A stretch of 64,000 nt of DNA, from NCBI GenBank assembly GCA_963682175.1, contig OY821789.1:1302001-1366000 (forward strand). Direction: 5' to 3'. Source of the DNA: Triglochin maritima (taxonomy: Eukaryota > Streptophyta > Magnoliopsida > Alismatales > Juncaginaceae). Shown here piece by piece: positions 19,262 through 31,900 of this stretch (positions are counted from its first letter, which is position 1; each line of letters opens with the position of its first letter). The position numbers were made by a program, and so were the translations under genes. Under the pieces are notes generated by a model. That model was not told the DNA's origin. It did not search any database and saw nothing but the letters and a program-made list of their open reading frames with translations.

Positions 19262-19964
19262 TTCGAAGTTTAATGATGAAGAGGCCTACCTGAGCAAACT
19301 TTTATGGAGTGACTAGTATTGATTGAGCTTATTGCGTGATTTAAAACAAAAACAAGTTTTTTAATATAAAAACTTGTTGCGGTAAATAGTCGGTCCAACC
19401 GGACCAGACCGGATCCTCCGGTCCAATTCAGACAATGTACCCTAGTTCTTCTCCTCCGATTGGAGCTCAAAATCATTTGATCGTTAGTCTTCTAGGGATT
19501 TTTTACATATTTTCCCCTACCTTTTCAATATAATTTTGTTTGCGGAAGATTTTAGTAAAGTGATCGGCATGCATCTTTGCCCCTTCATCCCCTTCAAGTT
19601 GAGAAGTTAAAAAAAAAGAAGCAAAATGAAGAAGTTGGTCTTCTAAATCTGGAACTTCTTTCCATTTTTGTTGAAACTTGGAAAAATATGTTCATGCTTC
19701 GTTTCATGGATTGGGCATCAAAAAAGAATTATTGTTTGTGTTGCAGCCTAAAGAAACAATAGTTGAAAATACATAATTATTTTGTAGAGCATATAATTGG
19801 AATCATAGATAACAATTCAGAAAAGGATATTAAAAAAAGTTGACAACTACTATATACCAACAACACTTAAAATTGAACTTCGATGACAAGTTTTGCAGCA
19901 CCTTACTACTAACTTCGGAAGTGAACGACAGATAAATACCAACACCAATAACACTTAATTAAGT
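19262..19964. other. Intergenic
   Basis: AT-rich sequence between the mTERF fragment and the 3' end of the TauE/SafE gene. A small imperfect repeat of CCGGACC/GGTCC lies near 19393-19420. No gene is seen. Confidence 0.5.
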
Positions 19965-22900
19965 TTACTGCTCGTAGCAGAGATTCTCAAAACCCATGTA
20001 CTCTTTGTTCTCCAACTTCTCGATCGTGTTTACTATGCCCACTCCACCTAAACAACATGAGAAATCTCAGCATTCACTTTTCACTTAAATCCTAATAGTT
20101 GAAATAACATATTTTACCTAAAGTGATTGCACTTGTGAAGATGGTAATTGCTAGTATGAAAATGATCAACGATGCACGTCCAAGTACCACTATTAGCTTC
20201 CTTACCACATGCTGACCGGTGAATGCCGCAATAGTGGCCACAATCACAAAGAAAGTTGCTGCAAAAACAAATGTAGCTTTCCTTAATGATGTTGCATTGT
20301 TGATATCGAAATAAGGATGAAATTATGATTAGTGTTACATACCATATGGCACAGGAAAACGATCGAGTAGGTAATATTGCACAACAGACATGGATGATGA
20401 GAACACCATTGCAAATGTTGATGTTGCACTTGCAACCTACGCACACAAAAAGAAAAATAAATAAATCAACATTCTAGCTTATATTGGTTGCTTTCTTTGG
20501 AGATTGTTGTGACCATTCTTCACTGGAGATCAGCTAGGATTCTAGTCAGGAACTCATGAAACAGGTGTAGAAAGGTGTGCAAGCCCGTTGAGTAGCTAAA
20601 GTCTTATTAACTTTTTAGGAAGGAAAAAAAATCATATAAGAATGTGCTCCAGTTAGAAACTGAGTGGAGGAGAAAAACCTGTGGAGGAACTCCGAGCTCG
20701 AGAAATAATGGACCTAAGATGAAGCCACCACCAAGACCAAGAAGCCCTCCTACTATACCTGCTATGATACCCAAGCAACAATACAGTATCAGGTGGTGCA
20801 GTTTCCAGCTTATATCTTGTTTTCCTCTGGACTCAATGGTTCTTTTCCCCTTGTATAAGCTGATAATTTCGTATGCCGTCACAGAAGCAGCAATAGGTAC
20901 CTTCAAATAATTAAGCACTGCTTAGCTCATAAATATTTGTTAGAGTTCAGACCCAGGACTGCCTTAAATTTTACAAGTTTAAATCATCAGAAAGAAAGTG
21001 TTAGGATCTGTGAAAAAAATCCTTGATGAAATTTACAACTCCGAATTAGAGAATTGCAATATCTGTTTTTGCTTCTTTCAACTTCTTCTAGATTTTTTTA
21101 ATATTTTTGTATCTAAAAGAGACAATGGAGCAATTGCTGAATAGACTTGAGTCTATTCATTGTAATTTCTAAACACAATCTGTAGCGTACACTTAAGTCT
21201 ATGATAATTGTCTGGATGTCAATAGGAATTTCAAATATCCAACAAACCAAGCATAAACCAAGATCCTACATATGTTTTGATATAAACTCCATATTTATAT
21301 AGCAAGATAACATTCTCCTAGAGTTACTCTATAAGAGGGACATCAAAGGGGAACCATCAATAGAGTTATATAGCAAGATAACTTCTTTTTTTTGTTCTCT
21401 TACCCGAGCACTTATCCTTATACGTACGCCTCTGAAGATATTACATACAATAAAATGATCAGTGACTGAAGCCTACCTGCAGGATGTTTAGTATCCAATA
21501 CTCTATTGAGCATGTTGTTGCAAATGTCTGCAGAAGTAATAGTAAAATTGGTAAGTTGACAGCTAAATCAATCAAATGCATCACTAGTAATTGAAGAAGA
21601 AATTGAGATGAAGTGATTGCTCTGTAAACTAATGCAAGACAGATATTGTTAGTGTTGTGTTTAAGGCTGGGCTTTGCCAAAGCTTACCCTTGTTATCTGC
21701 ACTGCAAGAAATGCTAACCACACAAACAAAAGTAGCATAAACTCCTTCCAGAAAACATTTTGGACGATAGACACCTGAAAGACAATGGTTATAGTGAATA
21801 ATAAGTTTCGAGTTTTTTTTTGTATGATAGTAGACAAGTAATAATAATATATTCTCGTTAATTCTTATGGTCATAAATGGATCGGTCTTGATTCACCTTC
21901 CCGTCGGTCCTAGTGTTTTGACCACCACGGAGCGGTCTATACTCCAGTGCAGGACCACCTGAGATAAAGGTTTTGTGTAATTTAGACCAAGCTTATCTTG
22001 CATTATAATTTGTAATTGTTAGTATTTTGTATTTTTTTGTGTGTGATTTTAGATGTATAATTGTTGTCAGATTCTTTTATGTAGAACTGAACATGCTTTT
22101 AGGTGAACTGATAGGCGTTTGGCCATGTCACGATGTATGCTTACCATCTGATCGTGATTCTGATTCCATCCTTTGCGACGCTTCCTGAAATGAATAATTT
22201 TGAAAATTTTATCAACCAAAATCTCAAAGAAGGGAGAGGTTAAGTTCATCTTGCCTTCATTTCTGTCTCTTTTGTCCATGTCTGTATGCCTTTGATGAAT
22301 GCCTTGATTGAAGTTCCTAGCACCATAGTGTCATGCCATTACAAATAATATTTTAGCTTTAAGTGAATCCATGACATAGTTGACATGGCATGATCAATAG
22401 TGAAATGTAATTATCTATGTTAGAAAGACTATCATAACTAGTTTAGGATTGGAGTATTTGTTATTGTTGGTCATTGTAGCTATTTTAGAAATAATCTGAA
22501 TAACAAGTTTATGTCACTTCAGCTGAGCTTTCACATAAGAACGCCACACCAGACGCATTGTCATAACACTTATTTGTTCAAAAATATGGTTGAGAAGGTA
22601 ACCATTTGCTAAACTATAGATGTAAAAGCGATTTTAGAAATTTGTAATTCAGAGCTAAGTTCTACAATAAACACTATACTGTTTGTTTCTAAATAAGGAA
22701 TAGAGTCTTGTATGTTTGAATGCTACCTAGGAAGAGGACAATGAGGAGAACTGTAACCATCCAGTCTGAGAAGATTACATTGAAGGCCACTCCTATGCTA
22801 ATTCCCAACATGAGCATTGGTTGGAAAAGCAGAGCTAGGTCGTAATCTATAACCGGCAAATCCATAGTTGGGTGTCTCATTCTCATGTTATAGTACACAG

Positions 22901-23637
22901 TTGAACCAGCAGCTCCCATAATCATACCTGTATGAAAGGACAACAAACAAAGATAATACATGTGCCACGAAAAATACATGATGCCTATGAGATTAGTTGT
23001 TAGATAATCCTTTAGTAGCTCTTATACTTAATCTACATTATTTCCTATTGTATTCACGGTACTTCATTTTCTGTTTTTTTGCTCACTCCAGTAGCTCCTG
23101 CATGATTTCAGATTTTTTTATTTCATTTTTCCTGTAAATTTTTACTCACACATACTTCACTATAACAAAATAATAATAATTCAAAAGTAAGCTCACATTT
23201 TGAGATGGCTGTGGAAGATTTGGGATCAAATCCAATGATCAAAGTAAGCATAGGAACAAAAATCCCTCCACCACCCACACCTCCAACACTTCCCAAAGAA
23301 GCTCCCAAGAAACCCAGAAACGTACCCAAGACCAATCTCCATCCAAACTCAATTTCCTGCATGCAAATATTGACATGAGCAAAACACAAAAAAATAAATT
23401 TGCAAAAATAGAATGATAGATGCATCTTACTGGCCAAACAGGTTCATAAGAAGACTTCCCCATTTGAAACAAAGATTCAATCATATTCATACTGAATGCT
23501 GGCTTTGCCACAACATTCTCTTCTTGGGTCACAGCTGAAGATCTCAGAGGTCTTTCTGCACTAGCCACTGCCACCAACATAACCACTACAACAGTTGCTT
23601 TTGCCACCAACCTAACATTCTCCATTAGAATTCCCAT
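19965..23637 (-). CDS. Sulfite exporter TauE/SafE family membrane protein
   Basis: Plant member of the TauE/SafE permease family; the bacterial relatives export sulfur-containing anions, while plant substrates are not established. Twelve exons, from the start: 23431-23637, 23197-23356, 22727-22927, 22255-22316, 22145-22184, 21897-21958, 21688-21774, 21477-21527, 20679-20900, 20343-20436, 20118-20258, 19965-20047. They total 1410 nt and 469 residues, with all phases consistent. An N-terminal signal-like hydrophobic segment is followed by two halves, each with the family glycine motif: [16 protein letters not shown] in the first and [14 protein letters not shown] in the second. A charged central loop separates them. 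The C-terminus YMGFENLC is the conserved plant ending. The intron after 22255 begins GCAAGA rather than GT. A second in-frame methionine sits four codons after the start. It appears intact. Confidence 0.92.
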
Positions 23638-23769
23638 CTTTTCGAAACAGTGCTACTTCTTTTTTGTATTTTTAAGTGGATGCTTTTGGAAAATGAAGTG
23701 AGATGAAGAAGGTAGTAGTGAGAGAGAGTTGAGCCCTTCCAACACTTGTAAGTGGTTTAGTAGATGAGA

Positions 23770-23781
23770 GAGCACGTGCTC
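23770..23781. promoter_or_regulatory. Palindromic G-box upstream of the TauE/SafE gene
   Basis: GAGCACGTGCTC is a perfect 12-bp palindrome around CACGTG, about 135 bp upstream of the start codon. It is a candidate bHLH/bZIP site. Confidence 0.45.
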
Positions 23782-24992
23782 ATTTTCCTATGTTTAGTGG
23801 TCCAAAAGGTTTTCCAACCTCTTCTTTCTCTTTGTTTCAGCTTGTCTTGGTTGTGTTGTCTCCATTTAGAACGAACTTAACTGAAAATTTTGGATGATTA
23901 AGACTCTGATACAATATTGCCATATCGGATGGCCCGTCCAAAATCCACATATATTTTCATCTAGTCATCAGCCATGCAATCTATTGGTCCAGGAGAACTC
24001 GATCCAAAAACAATCATCAATTGAATCTTTGAAAAGTGTATACTGGTAGGAGGAGATTCACATTTTTAGAACTCGATCAAAAATAATTTTCTGCTTAGGT
24101 GATGAGTGATTATGATATTGGAAGGAAAAATAACTTTGCTTCTTTTGATTGCAAATTATGATCATATGCATTCTGAATTTTTGATGCTCATACTTGGGAG
24201 TCAAAGTTGAATTTTTGACGATCACCTTTTGGTCTATACTATATTACTATGTATTAACGTGCAAGAAGCCAGGATGTGAAGTTTCTTGGATGCTTCTTCT
24301 GTAGAAGACATCAATTGCCATAACCACACCAAATGGAGCTGTCAAGAAGTGTCATGGTTTCCTAGGAATCAGCAAATATGATGAAGAGAATGTGGGTTTC
24401 AGTGACAAAGTGGTATTGCTCTGCCAGAGTGTGAACAACAAGTGTCCTAATTTATTAAGATCAAGCTCTAATTTTTGTTGTCCGAAGCTGCATGGTTGTT
24501 TCCTCCTCTAGGCTCTCTCTCATCTCTTCTATTCTGAAGTTGCATTTATTTCGTTTTGTTGGATTCTACTTCCCTCGTTGGGATCAATCTCAATCACATT
24601 TAATCTAACTTCATGACAGAGATGAGTTCTGTTGGTAAATTTTTAATCTTCAAAATGCTGAGATTCATCATTTGAAGTGTTGGACTTAATTACGTTACTC
24701 AAAATGATTTTAATGTGAGATTGTGACATACACAAGCCTCGGAAAGAAAGCAGAAGGAAGAAATTCCTAGTCACTTCATCCAGTGGGGATTGTACCTATA
24801 ATCTTAAGTTGAGGAAACCTCAAGGTGACTGGACGAGCTATTTCAACTTGTCTAGGTAGTTATAACAGAGTTACGACGATTGCTTCTTTACTAAGCACTT
24901 GCATGTTAAAGTATGTTTGGACAAAAACAGCCAAATTTCACAAGAAATATATTGGAAAAAAAGGTCCGGTGCAACACAAGAAGCATAGTAAT
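23782..24992. other. Intergenic
   Basis: TauE/SafE upstream region, then AT-rich DNA up to the copia target site. GTAAT at 24988-24992 is the left target-site duplication. No gene is seen. Confidence 0.5.
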
Positions 24993-25015
24993 TGTTGTTG
25001 TTTACCTTGAATATG

Positions 25016-26768
25016 TGTTAGATCCTAATCCTTGCTTATTGTTCTTAATTGTGTTTAGGAGAGGATTAGTGATGGACTGAGATGGACGGCTGAGATCGAG
25101 TGGGAGAAAAGTATATAAAGGTTGGTTTTACTCTCTCTCCCTCACTCTCTCTCTCGCATATCTCTCTCTCACTCCCCCTCTCTCCCTCTAAGCGTGTCTC
25201 TCTCTCTCCATCAGAGTTCTCCGGCCGTGTGGAGGTGAGGGTGCTGTTGGAGTCGCCGGAGGAGCGAAGATCGTTGTGTTCGCCGGAGTTTGGGTTTATC
25301 GTGGAAAAGCTCGCCGTCGTTCTTCAAAGGCTTCTTCAAGTCTTAAAGTATGTCAAACTTGCTTTCAAGCTCACCTATTGTTAGTGTGGGAGTGGGAGCG
25401 GTCGACGGTAGGCCGTTTCGGGCTCGTCGGACCTGCACAGCCGTTTCTGAACTATAAACGGTCGACCGGTATTTTGGTTCGGTCGACCGGTTATAGTGTA
25501 TTTGGGGCAGAATCCCTCGCACCGGTCGAACGATGCCCTTTTGGGCGGTCGACCGGTTGTGCAATTTTTAGCGAGAGAAAACGTCCTAGGTATTTTCGGT
25601 CGAACGGGACCCCTTTGCCGGTCGACCGAAAGTACTGTTGTAGGTCGGTTGGGGTGTTGACCATCTAAACGGTCGACCGCCTGTTTGACTCGTTCGACCG
25701 ACGTTTAAGTTAACTTAATGTCCGGTCGACCCGAAGTGAGGTTTCGGTCGACCGTGTGTATGGTTTGGTCGAAGGTTTGACACTGGTGGATTTCGGTCGA
25801 CCGATAGTGTGTGTGGTTCGACCGTGTAATTGTGTTTTGTTGGAAGTTTTCTACTGGAGGCTTTCGGTCGACCGATAGGGTTCGGTTGTTCGACCGTTTT
25901 ACTGTGGTTTGTGAAAATGGATTTCTTCTGGTGCTTTTCGGTCGACCGGGACCCCTTTGTCGGTCGACCGTTTAGCGGGTTTTTTGGTTGGGCCAGTTCT
26001 CTGGGTGAGGATCGGTCGACCGGAAGCCATGTTTTGTTCGACCGTTTTACACCGTTTTTGTGTGTGTGTGTTGCTATTGATTGGCTAGAAGGCAACGGGT
26101 CTCCGACCCTTTTGGGGCGACGGCACAGACATTCCGGCCCTATAACGATTAGTGGTGACACGTGGGTTGTGATTTGTGGCTGTGGCTCCGGCGAATGAGG
26201 CAAAGCCGTGGCTCCGGCGAATGATGCAAAACCGTGGCTCCGGTAACACTGAGACAATGAGGGGGTTGTGTGGCCGTGTTTTGGACCGGCGGTGCCTTGT
26301 GTGCACGTGTGTTGGTGGGTTGGGGTGAGAGGACCCTTGAGACCCGTGTTGTTGGGCTATGGCCGGGAGAGAGGTCCCGGGAACTTAGCGGGTGTTTTTG
26401 TTGTGGTGTTTTACGTTTCTTTGCACATTTCATTTCTGTCCATATATGTGTTAGGGTTTGGCATACTGGGTTTCCTCCTGGAAACTCAGGCATTCATTGT
26501 CTGCTTTCCGGCCGAGAGCGACGTTAGGTGGGTGGCATCGGCGGAGGGAGCGCTCGAGACCTGATCCTGCTTCCCTACATTTTGAGGTGGTTGTGATTAC
26601 TTGTGTGTATTCTCTGTATATGATCTTTTGATGTAATCACATTCTTTTGTAAACTCGTTCACATATATATTATATGTTGGTGCACCAGTGTGTGTATTTC
26701 TTTCGTAATGTCCTCGTTGATTGTATGATTTTAATTTGAAATTTTCCGCTGTGTTTGAGGACGTTACA
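25016..26768 (+). repeat. 5' LTR of the Ty3/gypsy element
   Basis: Ends are TGTTAGATCC and GACGTTACA. A TATATAAAGG box at about 25112 is followed by a long CT-rich run (25130-25210) typical of the start of the transcribed leader. The palindrome array (25399-26045) is downstream of that box. At about 26178-26245 a 28-bp unit (core GTGGCTCCGGCGAATGA) is repeated three times. Confidence 0.8.
25399..26045. repeat. Palindrome-pair array in the gypsy LTR
   Basis: About nineteen CGGTCGACCG-type palindromes. Pair starts are 25459/25480, 25523/25546, 25597/25619, 25670/25691, 25723/25745, 25795/25815, 25865/25886, 25939/25961 and 26013/26036, plus a single one at 25399. Intra-pair distance is 20-23 bp. 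Successive pairs step 64, 74, 73, 53, 72, 70, 74 and 74 bp. This is the longest array in the window. Confidence 0.88.
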
Positions 26769-26771
26769 ACT

Positions 26772-26783
26772 TGGTATCAGAGC
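26772..26783 (+). other. Primer-binding site, gypsy element
   Basis: TGGTATCAGAGC, three bases after the LTR end, is complementary to the 3' end of plant initiator tRNA-Met, the usual primer for plant LTR retrotransposons. Confidence 0.9.
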
Positions 26784-26879
26784 GGTCAGTTTCAGTGTCT
26801 TCGTCCAATGGAACCACCCTTAGAGTTGTGTCAATCATGCATGCATTGTTCTCATTCATGTTTTGTGTCTCCTGTGTAG

Positions 26880-28596
26880 ATGGCTTCGAGGCGTGTGAGA
26901 CCTTCTCCCCGAGACCGTAGCACCAGTGATGAGGTGGGTGAGGGGAGTAGAGGTGAGGAGCTGAGGACGCTCCAGGGCACGCTGGGTAGATTATGCGAGA
27001 TTCTCGAGCGCCAATCCGCCCAGGCTGATCAGGGAGGAGCAGGCGCAGTGTTGGATCGGTTTATGCGTCAGCATCCCCCATCCTTCGATGGTAGCGGCGA
27101 CCCTGAGGCAGCAGAGGACTGGGTCTTTAAGATCCAGAAGATATTTAGGGCGATTGGGTGTCCTCCTGAGAGGAAGGTGGATCTGGCCACTTACGTGTTG
27201 GACGGCGGCGCAGCCAACTGGTGGAGATCCACTTCTGCTGTGGTGTTCGAGGACAGTGAGGAGTTGAGCTGGGAGGAGTTCCTGGTGGAGTTCAACCAGC
27301 AGTACTTTCCGCAGCACGCCCGCGACAGGAAGAGAGAGGAGTTCCTGGCTTTAGAGCAGAGGGACATGACTCTGGCTGCTTACATCAGCAAATTTCACGC
27401 TTTGGAGCGATACTGTCCAGAGATTTATGTGACGCAGGAGCAGAGGGCTCAGAGGTTTGTGCGCTGTCTGAGGCCGCAGTTCAGGGCCCGTGTTACCACG
27501 AGCATGCCACAGACGTTAGCAGACGTTGTGAAGTTCGCGACCATCATGGATCAGGATAGCCAGGACATTGAGGAGGCTAGGAGGTCGCGGGTGAAGACCG
27601 GAGTGCGTCCGGGGAGTCAGTTGTCAGGGAATCCGGGCAAGAGGCCTCGGATTGACGGAGGTGGACCACCGCAGGCTGGGCAGTGCAGGCAGTGTGGTGG
27701 AGTTCATCCGGGATGCGGTTGCGGGCCCCGTTTTGGCGCGTGTCATGGTTGTGGCCAGCTGGGTCACTTTGTTCGTTCTTGCCCGAGTAGGCCGGGTTGA
27801 CCTATTGTTCGGCCGAGATCATCCACAGCTGGTGGAGCTGGACCGAGTCGTTCTGCAGCACCACCCCAGCAGGGGAAGAGAGCATATCGCGTATTCACTA
27901 TCCAGGCGGAGGAGGCTAGAGATGCGAGCACGGTGGTGGAAGGTACGCTACTTGTTGCAGATTTGGTAGCTAGGGTGTTGTTCGACTCTGGGGCCACACA
28001 CTCGTTTATCTCTGAGCAGTTTGCGAGCGTGTTGGGTCGTACCTCTGCGATGTTGACTGCCACTTTGGAAGTCAGCACACCCCTGGGTTTGGTGGGCACT
28101 GTGGGGAGATTTCTCCCCGGCGCCACGATTGCTTCGGGAGACCAGGAATTTCCGGCTGACCTGGTCTTGCTACCGATGGTGGACTTCGATGTTATACTCG
28201 GGATGGATTGGTTGTCCCAGTATGACGTCCGAGTCTTGTGCCGTGATAAGAAGATTTTGATTCCGAGGCGAGGTTTGCCTGATCTTCTGATCAGAGGATT
28301 GAAGGACCGCGGGAGTCGGTTGATTGTTTCTTCGGTTAGAGCTCGGAAGTTGATTCAGCAGGGTTGCAGGGCTTTTGTGGCCACCTTGGTAGTTCCAGAC
28401 CCAGAGATGAGGAGGCTGGAGGACATCGAGATTGTTCAGGATTTTCCCGAGGTGTTTGCTGATGATGTCTCCGGTCTACCACCTCACAGAGAGATAGAGT
28501 TCGGCATTGATTTGGTAGCTGGGGCTACACCGCAGTCGAAGGCTCCGTACAGGATGGCGCCTGCAGAGTTGTCGGAGCTGAAGAAGCAGTTACAGG
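26880..28596 (+). pseudogene. Ty3/gypsy gag-protease, truncated, one in-frame stop
   Basis: The frame encodes a gag capsid-like domain (core GGAANWW, then WEEFLVEFNQQYFP) and a CCHC zinc knuckle (CHGCGQLGHFVRSC). A TGA stop at 27798-27800 follows. The same frame then continues into an aspartic protease (LFDSGATHSFI, later ILGMDWL) and the linker leading to reverse transcriptase (DFPEVFADDVSGLPPHREIEF). Coding sequence ends at the junction at 28596. The TGA may derive from CGA by cytosine deamination; I cannot tell that from a natural gag/pol stop using one copy. Confidence 0.85.
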
Positions 28597-28851
28597 TTCG
28601 GTGGGAGAGATTTGAGTCGGGTATCTCGTCGGTTCGTTCGCGTCTCCTTGTAAGCATCTCTTGTAATACGTTTCTCTATAGTGGATTTGAGTTGTGTCGT
28701 CTGTGGTTTTTCCCGCATTGGGTTTCCACGTTAAATCTTGCGTGTTTGTGTGGTTTGGATTTTGGATTTGCGTTTTGTTCTCAAGATTAGCCAATCGGAT
28801 TTGCCGTTTTCTGTTCCGCTGCGTATTTGGGATTAGTTTTAATTCCTAACA
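28597..28851 (+). repeat. 3' remnant of the copia 5' LTR
   Basis: Aligns without gaps to 33502-33756 of the 3' LTR, with eight mismatches counted by eye. It ends CTAACA just before the primer-binding site. Confidence 0.92.
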
Positions 28852-28853
28852 AC

Positions 28854-28865
28854 TGGTATCAGATC
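28854..28865 (+). other. Primer-binding site, copia element
   Basis: TGGTATCAGATC is one base off the initiator tRNA-Met complement (expected TGGTATCAGAGC). Confidence 0.85.
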
Positions 28866-28914
28866 TTTTTGGTCCAAATTTGGGGATTTTTCATCGATCT
28901 TTTGTCAAGTACTC

Positions 28915-31900
28915 ATGGCAAATCATTGGAAGATTGAGAAGTTGAGCCGAGATGTCAATTTCGGCTTGTGGCAAGTCAAGATGCACGCAATTCTGGTGCA
29001 GCAAGAGGTGGAGGACGTTCTTGAGGGCTTGGACAAGTTGCCAAAAGAAATGTTCGATCAAGATAGGCAAAAGCTTGATCATAAGACGATGTCAACAATA
29101 AAGCTATCGTTGTCTGACGAAGTTTTGAGAGAAGTGTTGAAGGAGAAGACGACTGCAAGTATGTGGAAGAAATTAGAGGAAGTCTACATGAAGAAGTCAC
29201 TTGCGAGCCGGATTATCTTGAAGAAGAAGTTATTCCTATTCAAGATGAAGTCGGGTATCTCCCTTCAGCAACACTTGGATTATTTCAATGCAATCATCAT
29301 GGACCTGGAGAAGGTTGAAGCAAGGTTTTCTGATGAGGATCAAGCGATCCTTTTACTTTGCTCGTTGAGTTCTTTATATGATCACTTCGTGGAGACAATG
29401 ATGTATAGCAGGACCGACATCTCTCTTGCGGATGTCAAAAACGCACTCTCCTCCAAATCTGATATGGAGAAGAGGTCTGATGGTTCTGAGTTGAGCAAAA
29501 GTGAAGCACTTGTTGCTCGTGGTAGGGGTAAAGAGAGGAGTTTCTCAAAGAACACCTCTAAGACCAAGTCGAAGGACAAAGATATTATTTGTCATTACTG
29601 CAAGAAGAAGGGTCACAAGATATCATAATGTTTTAAGCTACAGAACAGAGAGAAGCAAAAGGGTTCTAGTAGTGGTGATCAGTCAGGTTCGAATGTTGCA
29701 GAGTCCGATTCTGATTTTGTGTTGGCAGCTACAGGTTCTTCTGAAGCTTCCAACGGTTGGGTGATTGACACGGGCAGTACATTCCACTTAACTCCGAATA
29801 AACACTGGTTTTCATCTTATGAAACAATGTCAGGTGGGATGGTTGTGATGGGCAATGGTGACAGGTGCGAGGTTGCAGGAATTGGTTCTGTCAGATTGAG
29901 GACCCATGATGGCCTAGTCAAGATTTTATCGGATGTGCGACATGTTCCGAAGGCGAGCAAGAATCTGATTTCAGTAGGTAGCCTGGCTGCAAAGGGCTAC
30001 AAATTCAGTGGTGAGGATGACAGCTTATCCATCACCAAAGGATCACTTATTCTGATGAAGGGGAAGAAGCTTGGGCCCGGCAAGCTTTATATGCTTAAAG
30101 GAGAAACTGTTGTGGGTGACGCAGCTGTAGCGTCATCGTTGTCTGGTGAGGAAAATGCCCAACTTTGGCATATGAGGTTGGGGCACATGAGTGAGAAAGG
30201 CATGGCGGTGTTGAACAAACGTGGTTTGTTTGGAAGTTAGAAAATCGGCAGTCTGGACTTCTGTGAATTTTGTGTTTTTGGAAAGCAGAAAAGAGTTAGC
30301 TTCTCAGCAGCTAAGCACACCACCAAGGCCATTTTAGATTATGTCCACTCTGATTTATGGGGACCTTCTCAGGTTCCATCAAAGGGTGGAGCTCGCTACA
30401 TGCTCACATTTATTGATGATTTCTCCAGAAAGACTTGAGTTTATATTCTGAAACAAAAGAGTGATGTGTTTCAGAATTTTCAACACTGGAAGGTTATGAT
30501 TGAGAATCAAACAGGAAAGAAGATTAAGGTTCTTAGGACGGATAATGGTTTGGAGTTTTGTTCCTCAGAGTTTAACGACTTCTGCAAGGATGAAGGAATC
30601 GTGAGACACTGAACCGTACGTCACACGCCACAACAGAACGGAGTAGCGGAACGTCTGAATCAAACTCTCTTGGAGAGAGCTAGATGTATGCTTCTAAATA
30701 CTGACTTGACTAAGGATTTTTGGGCAGAAGCAGTGTGTACCGCTTGTTATTTAGTGAACTGTTCACCTCACACCGTTTTGGATATGAGAACACCGGAAGA
30801 AGTTTGGACAGGAGGAGTTTCAGATTTGTCCAAGTTGAGAGTCTTCGGTTATCCAGCGTACGCACATGTAGATCAAGGAAAGTTGAATGTTCGGTTGTTG
30901 AAGTGTATATTCCTTGGCTACGATTTGGGTGTGAAGGGTTATCGTTTATGGTGCAAAGAATCTTAGAAGCTCATGGTTGAGAGAAATGTTGTCTTTAATG
31001 AGCTTGCTATGTTACCTTCCAGGAAAGACACTATTATTTCTACTCCCGTGTCAAGTGGGACTCCAGTTCAGGTGGAGCCACCGGTAGTGACTGCTGATGA
31101 AGATACCGGTATGACACAATGAGAGAGTTCGAAATCTGAGGAAGATGAAGAGTATTTATTGGCAAGGGACAGAGAGAGGTGGCTGACCAAGAAACCTCGT
31201 AGATACGCTGAATTAGTCCTTGCATATGCTCTTAGTGCAACTGAAGATATTGGAGCATCTGGTGAGCCGAACAAGTATTCAGAGGCAATTTCGGCACCCG
31301 ATTCAGCTGCTTGGGTGGGTGCAATGAATGAAGAGATGAAATCTCTTCATAAGAACCAAACTTGGAAGTTGGTAGAACTTCCAAAAGGAAAAAAAGGTCG
31401 TTAGCTGCAAATGGGTCTTCAAGAAGAAAATCGAGAGTCTCTCAGATGTGAGGTACAAAGCTCGATTGGTTGCTCGTGGTTTTAGTCAGGTGGAGGGTGT
31501 GGATTATAGTGATATCTTTTCACCCGTTGTGAAGCATACTTCTATTCGTGTTTTGTTGAGTTTGGTTGCAATTCATGATTTAGAGTTGGAGCAACTAGAT
31601 GTGAAGACCGCTTTCTTACATGGAGAATTAGAGGAGCAAATTTACATGTCCCGGCCGGAGGGCTTTGTGGTCGAGGGTAAGGAGAATCAGTTCTGTTTGC
31701 TGAAGAAGTCGCTTTATGGGTTAAAGCAGTCACATCGACAGTGGTATAAAAGATTTAATTCTTTTATGGTTGGACATGGGTACAGCAGGTCCCAGTATGA
31801 CTGCTGCGTTTACCGAAAGGTGTTTTCAGATGACTCTCTTGTTTTGTTATTACTCTATGTAGATGATATGTTGATAGCAGCTAAGGACAAGTCTAAGATT

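Larger units (their letters stand above)
25016..28596 (+). mobile_element. Truncated Ty3/gypsy retrotransposon nested in the copia 5' LTR
   Basis: It begins with its own LTR (25016-26768), followed by a primer-binding site, gag, protease and the first residues before reverse transcriptase. It breaks off at 28596 after ELKKQLQ, exactly where copia LTR sequence resumes. The reverse transcriptase core, integrase and 3' LTR are absent. The parsimonious history is insertion into the copia LTR, then one deletion removing the gypsy 3' half together with about 570 bp of copia LTR. Confidence 0.88.

Noticed and set aside
25276..26564. Several 70-180 codon frames in the 25.3-26.5 kb region
   Set aside because: All lie in the gypsy LTR and its palindrome and short tandem repeats; no protein family is recognisable.
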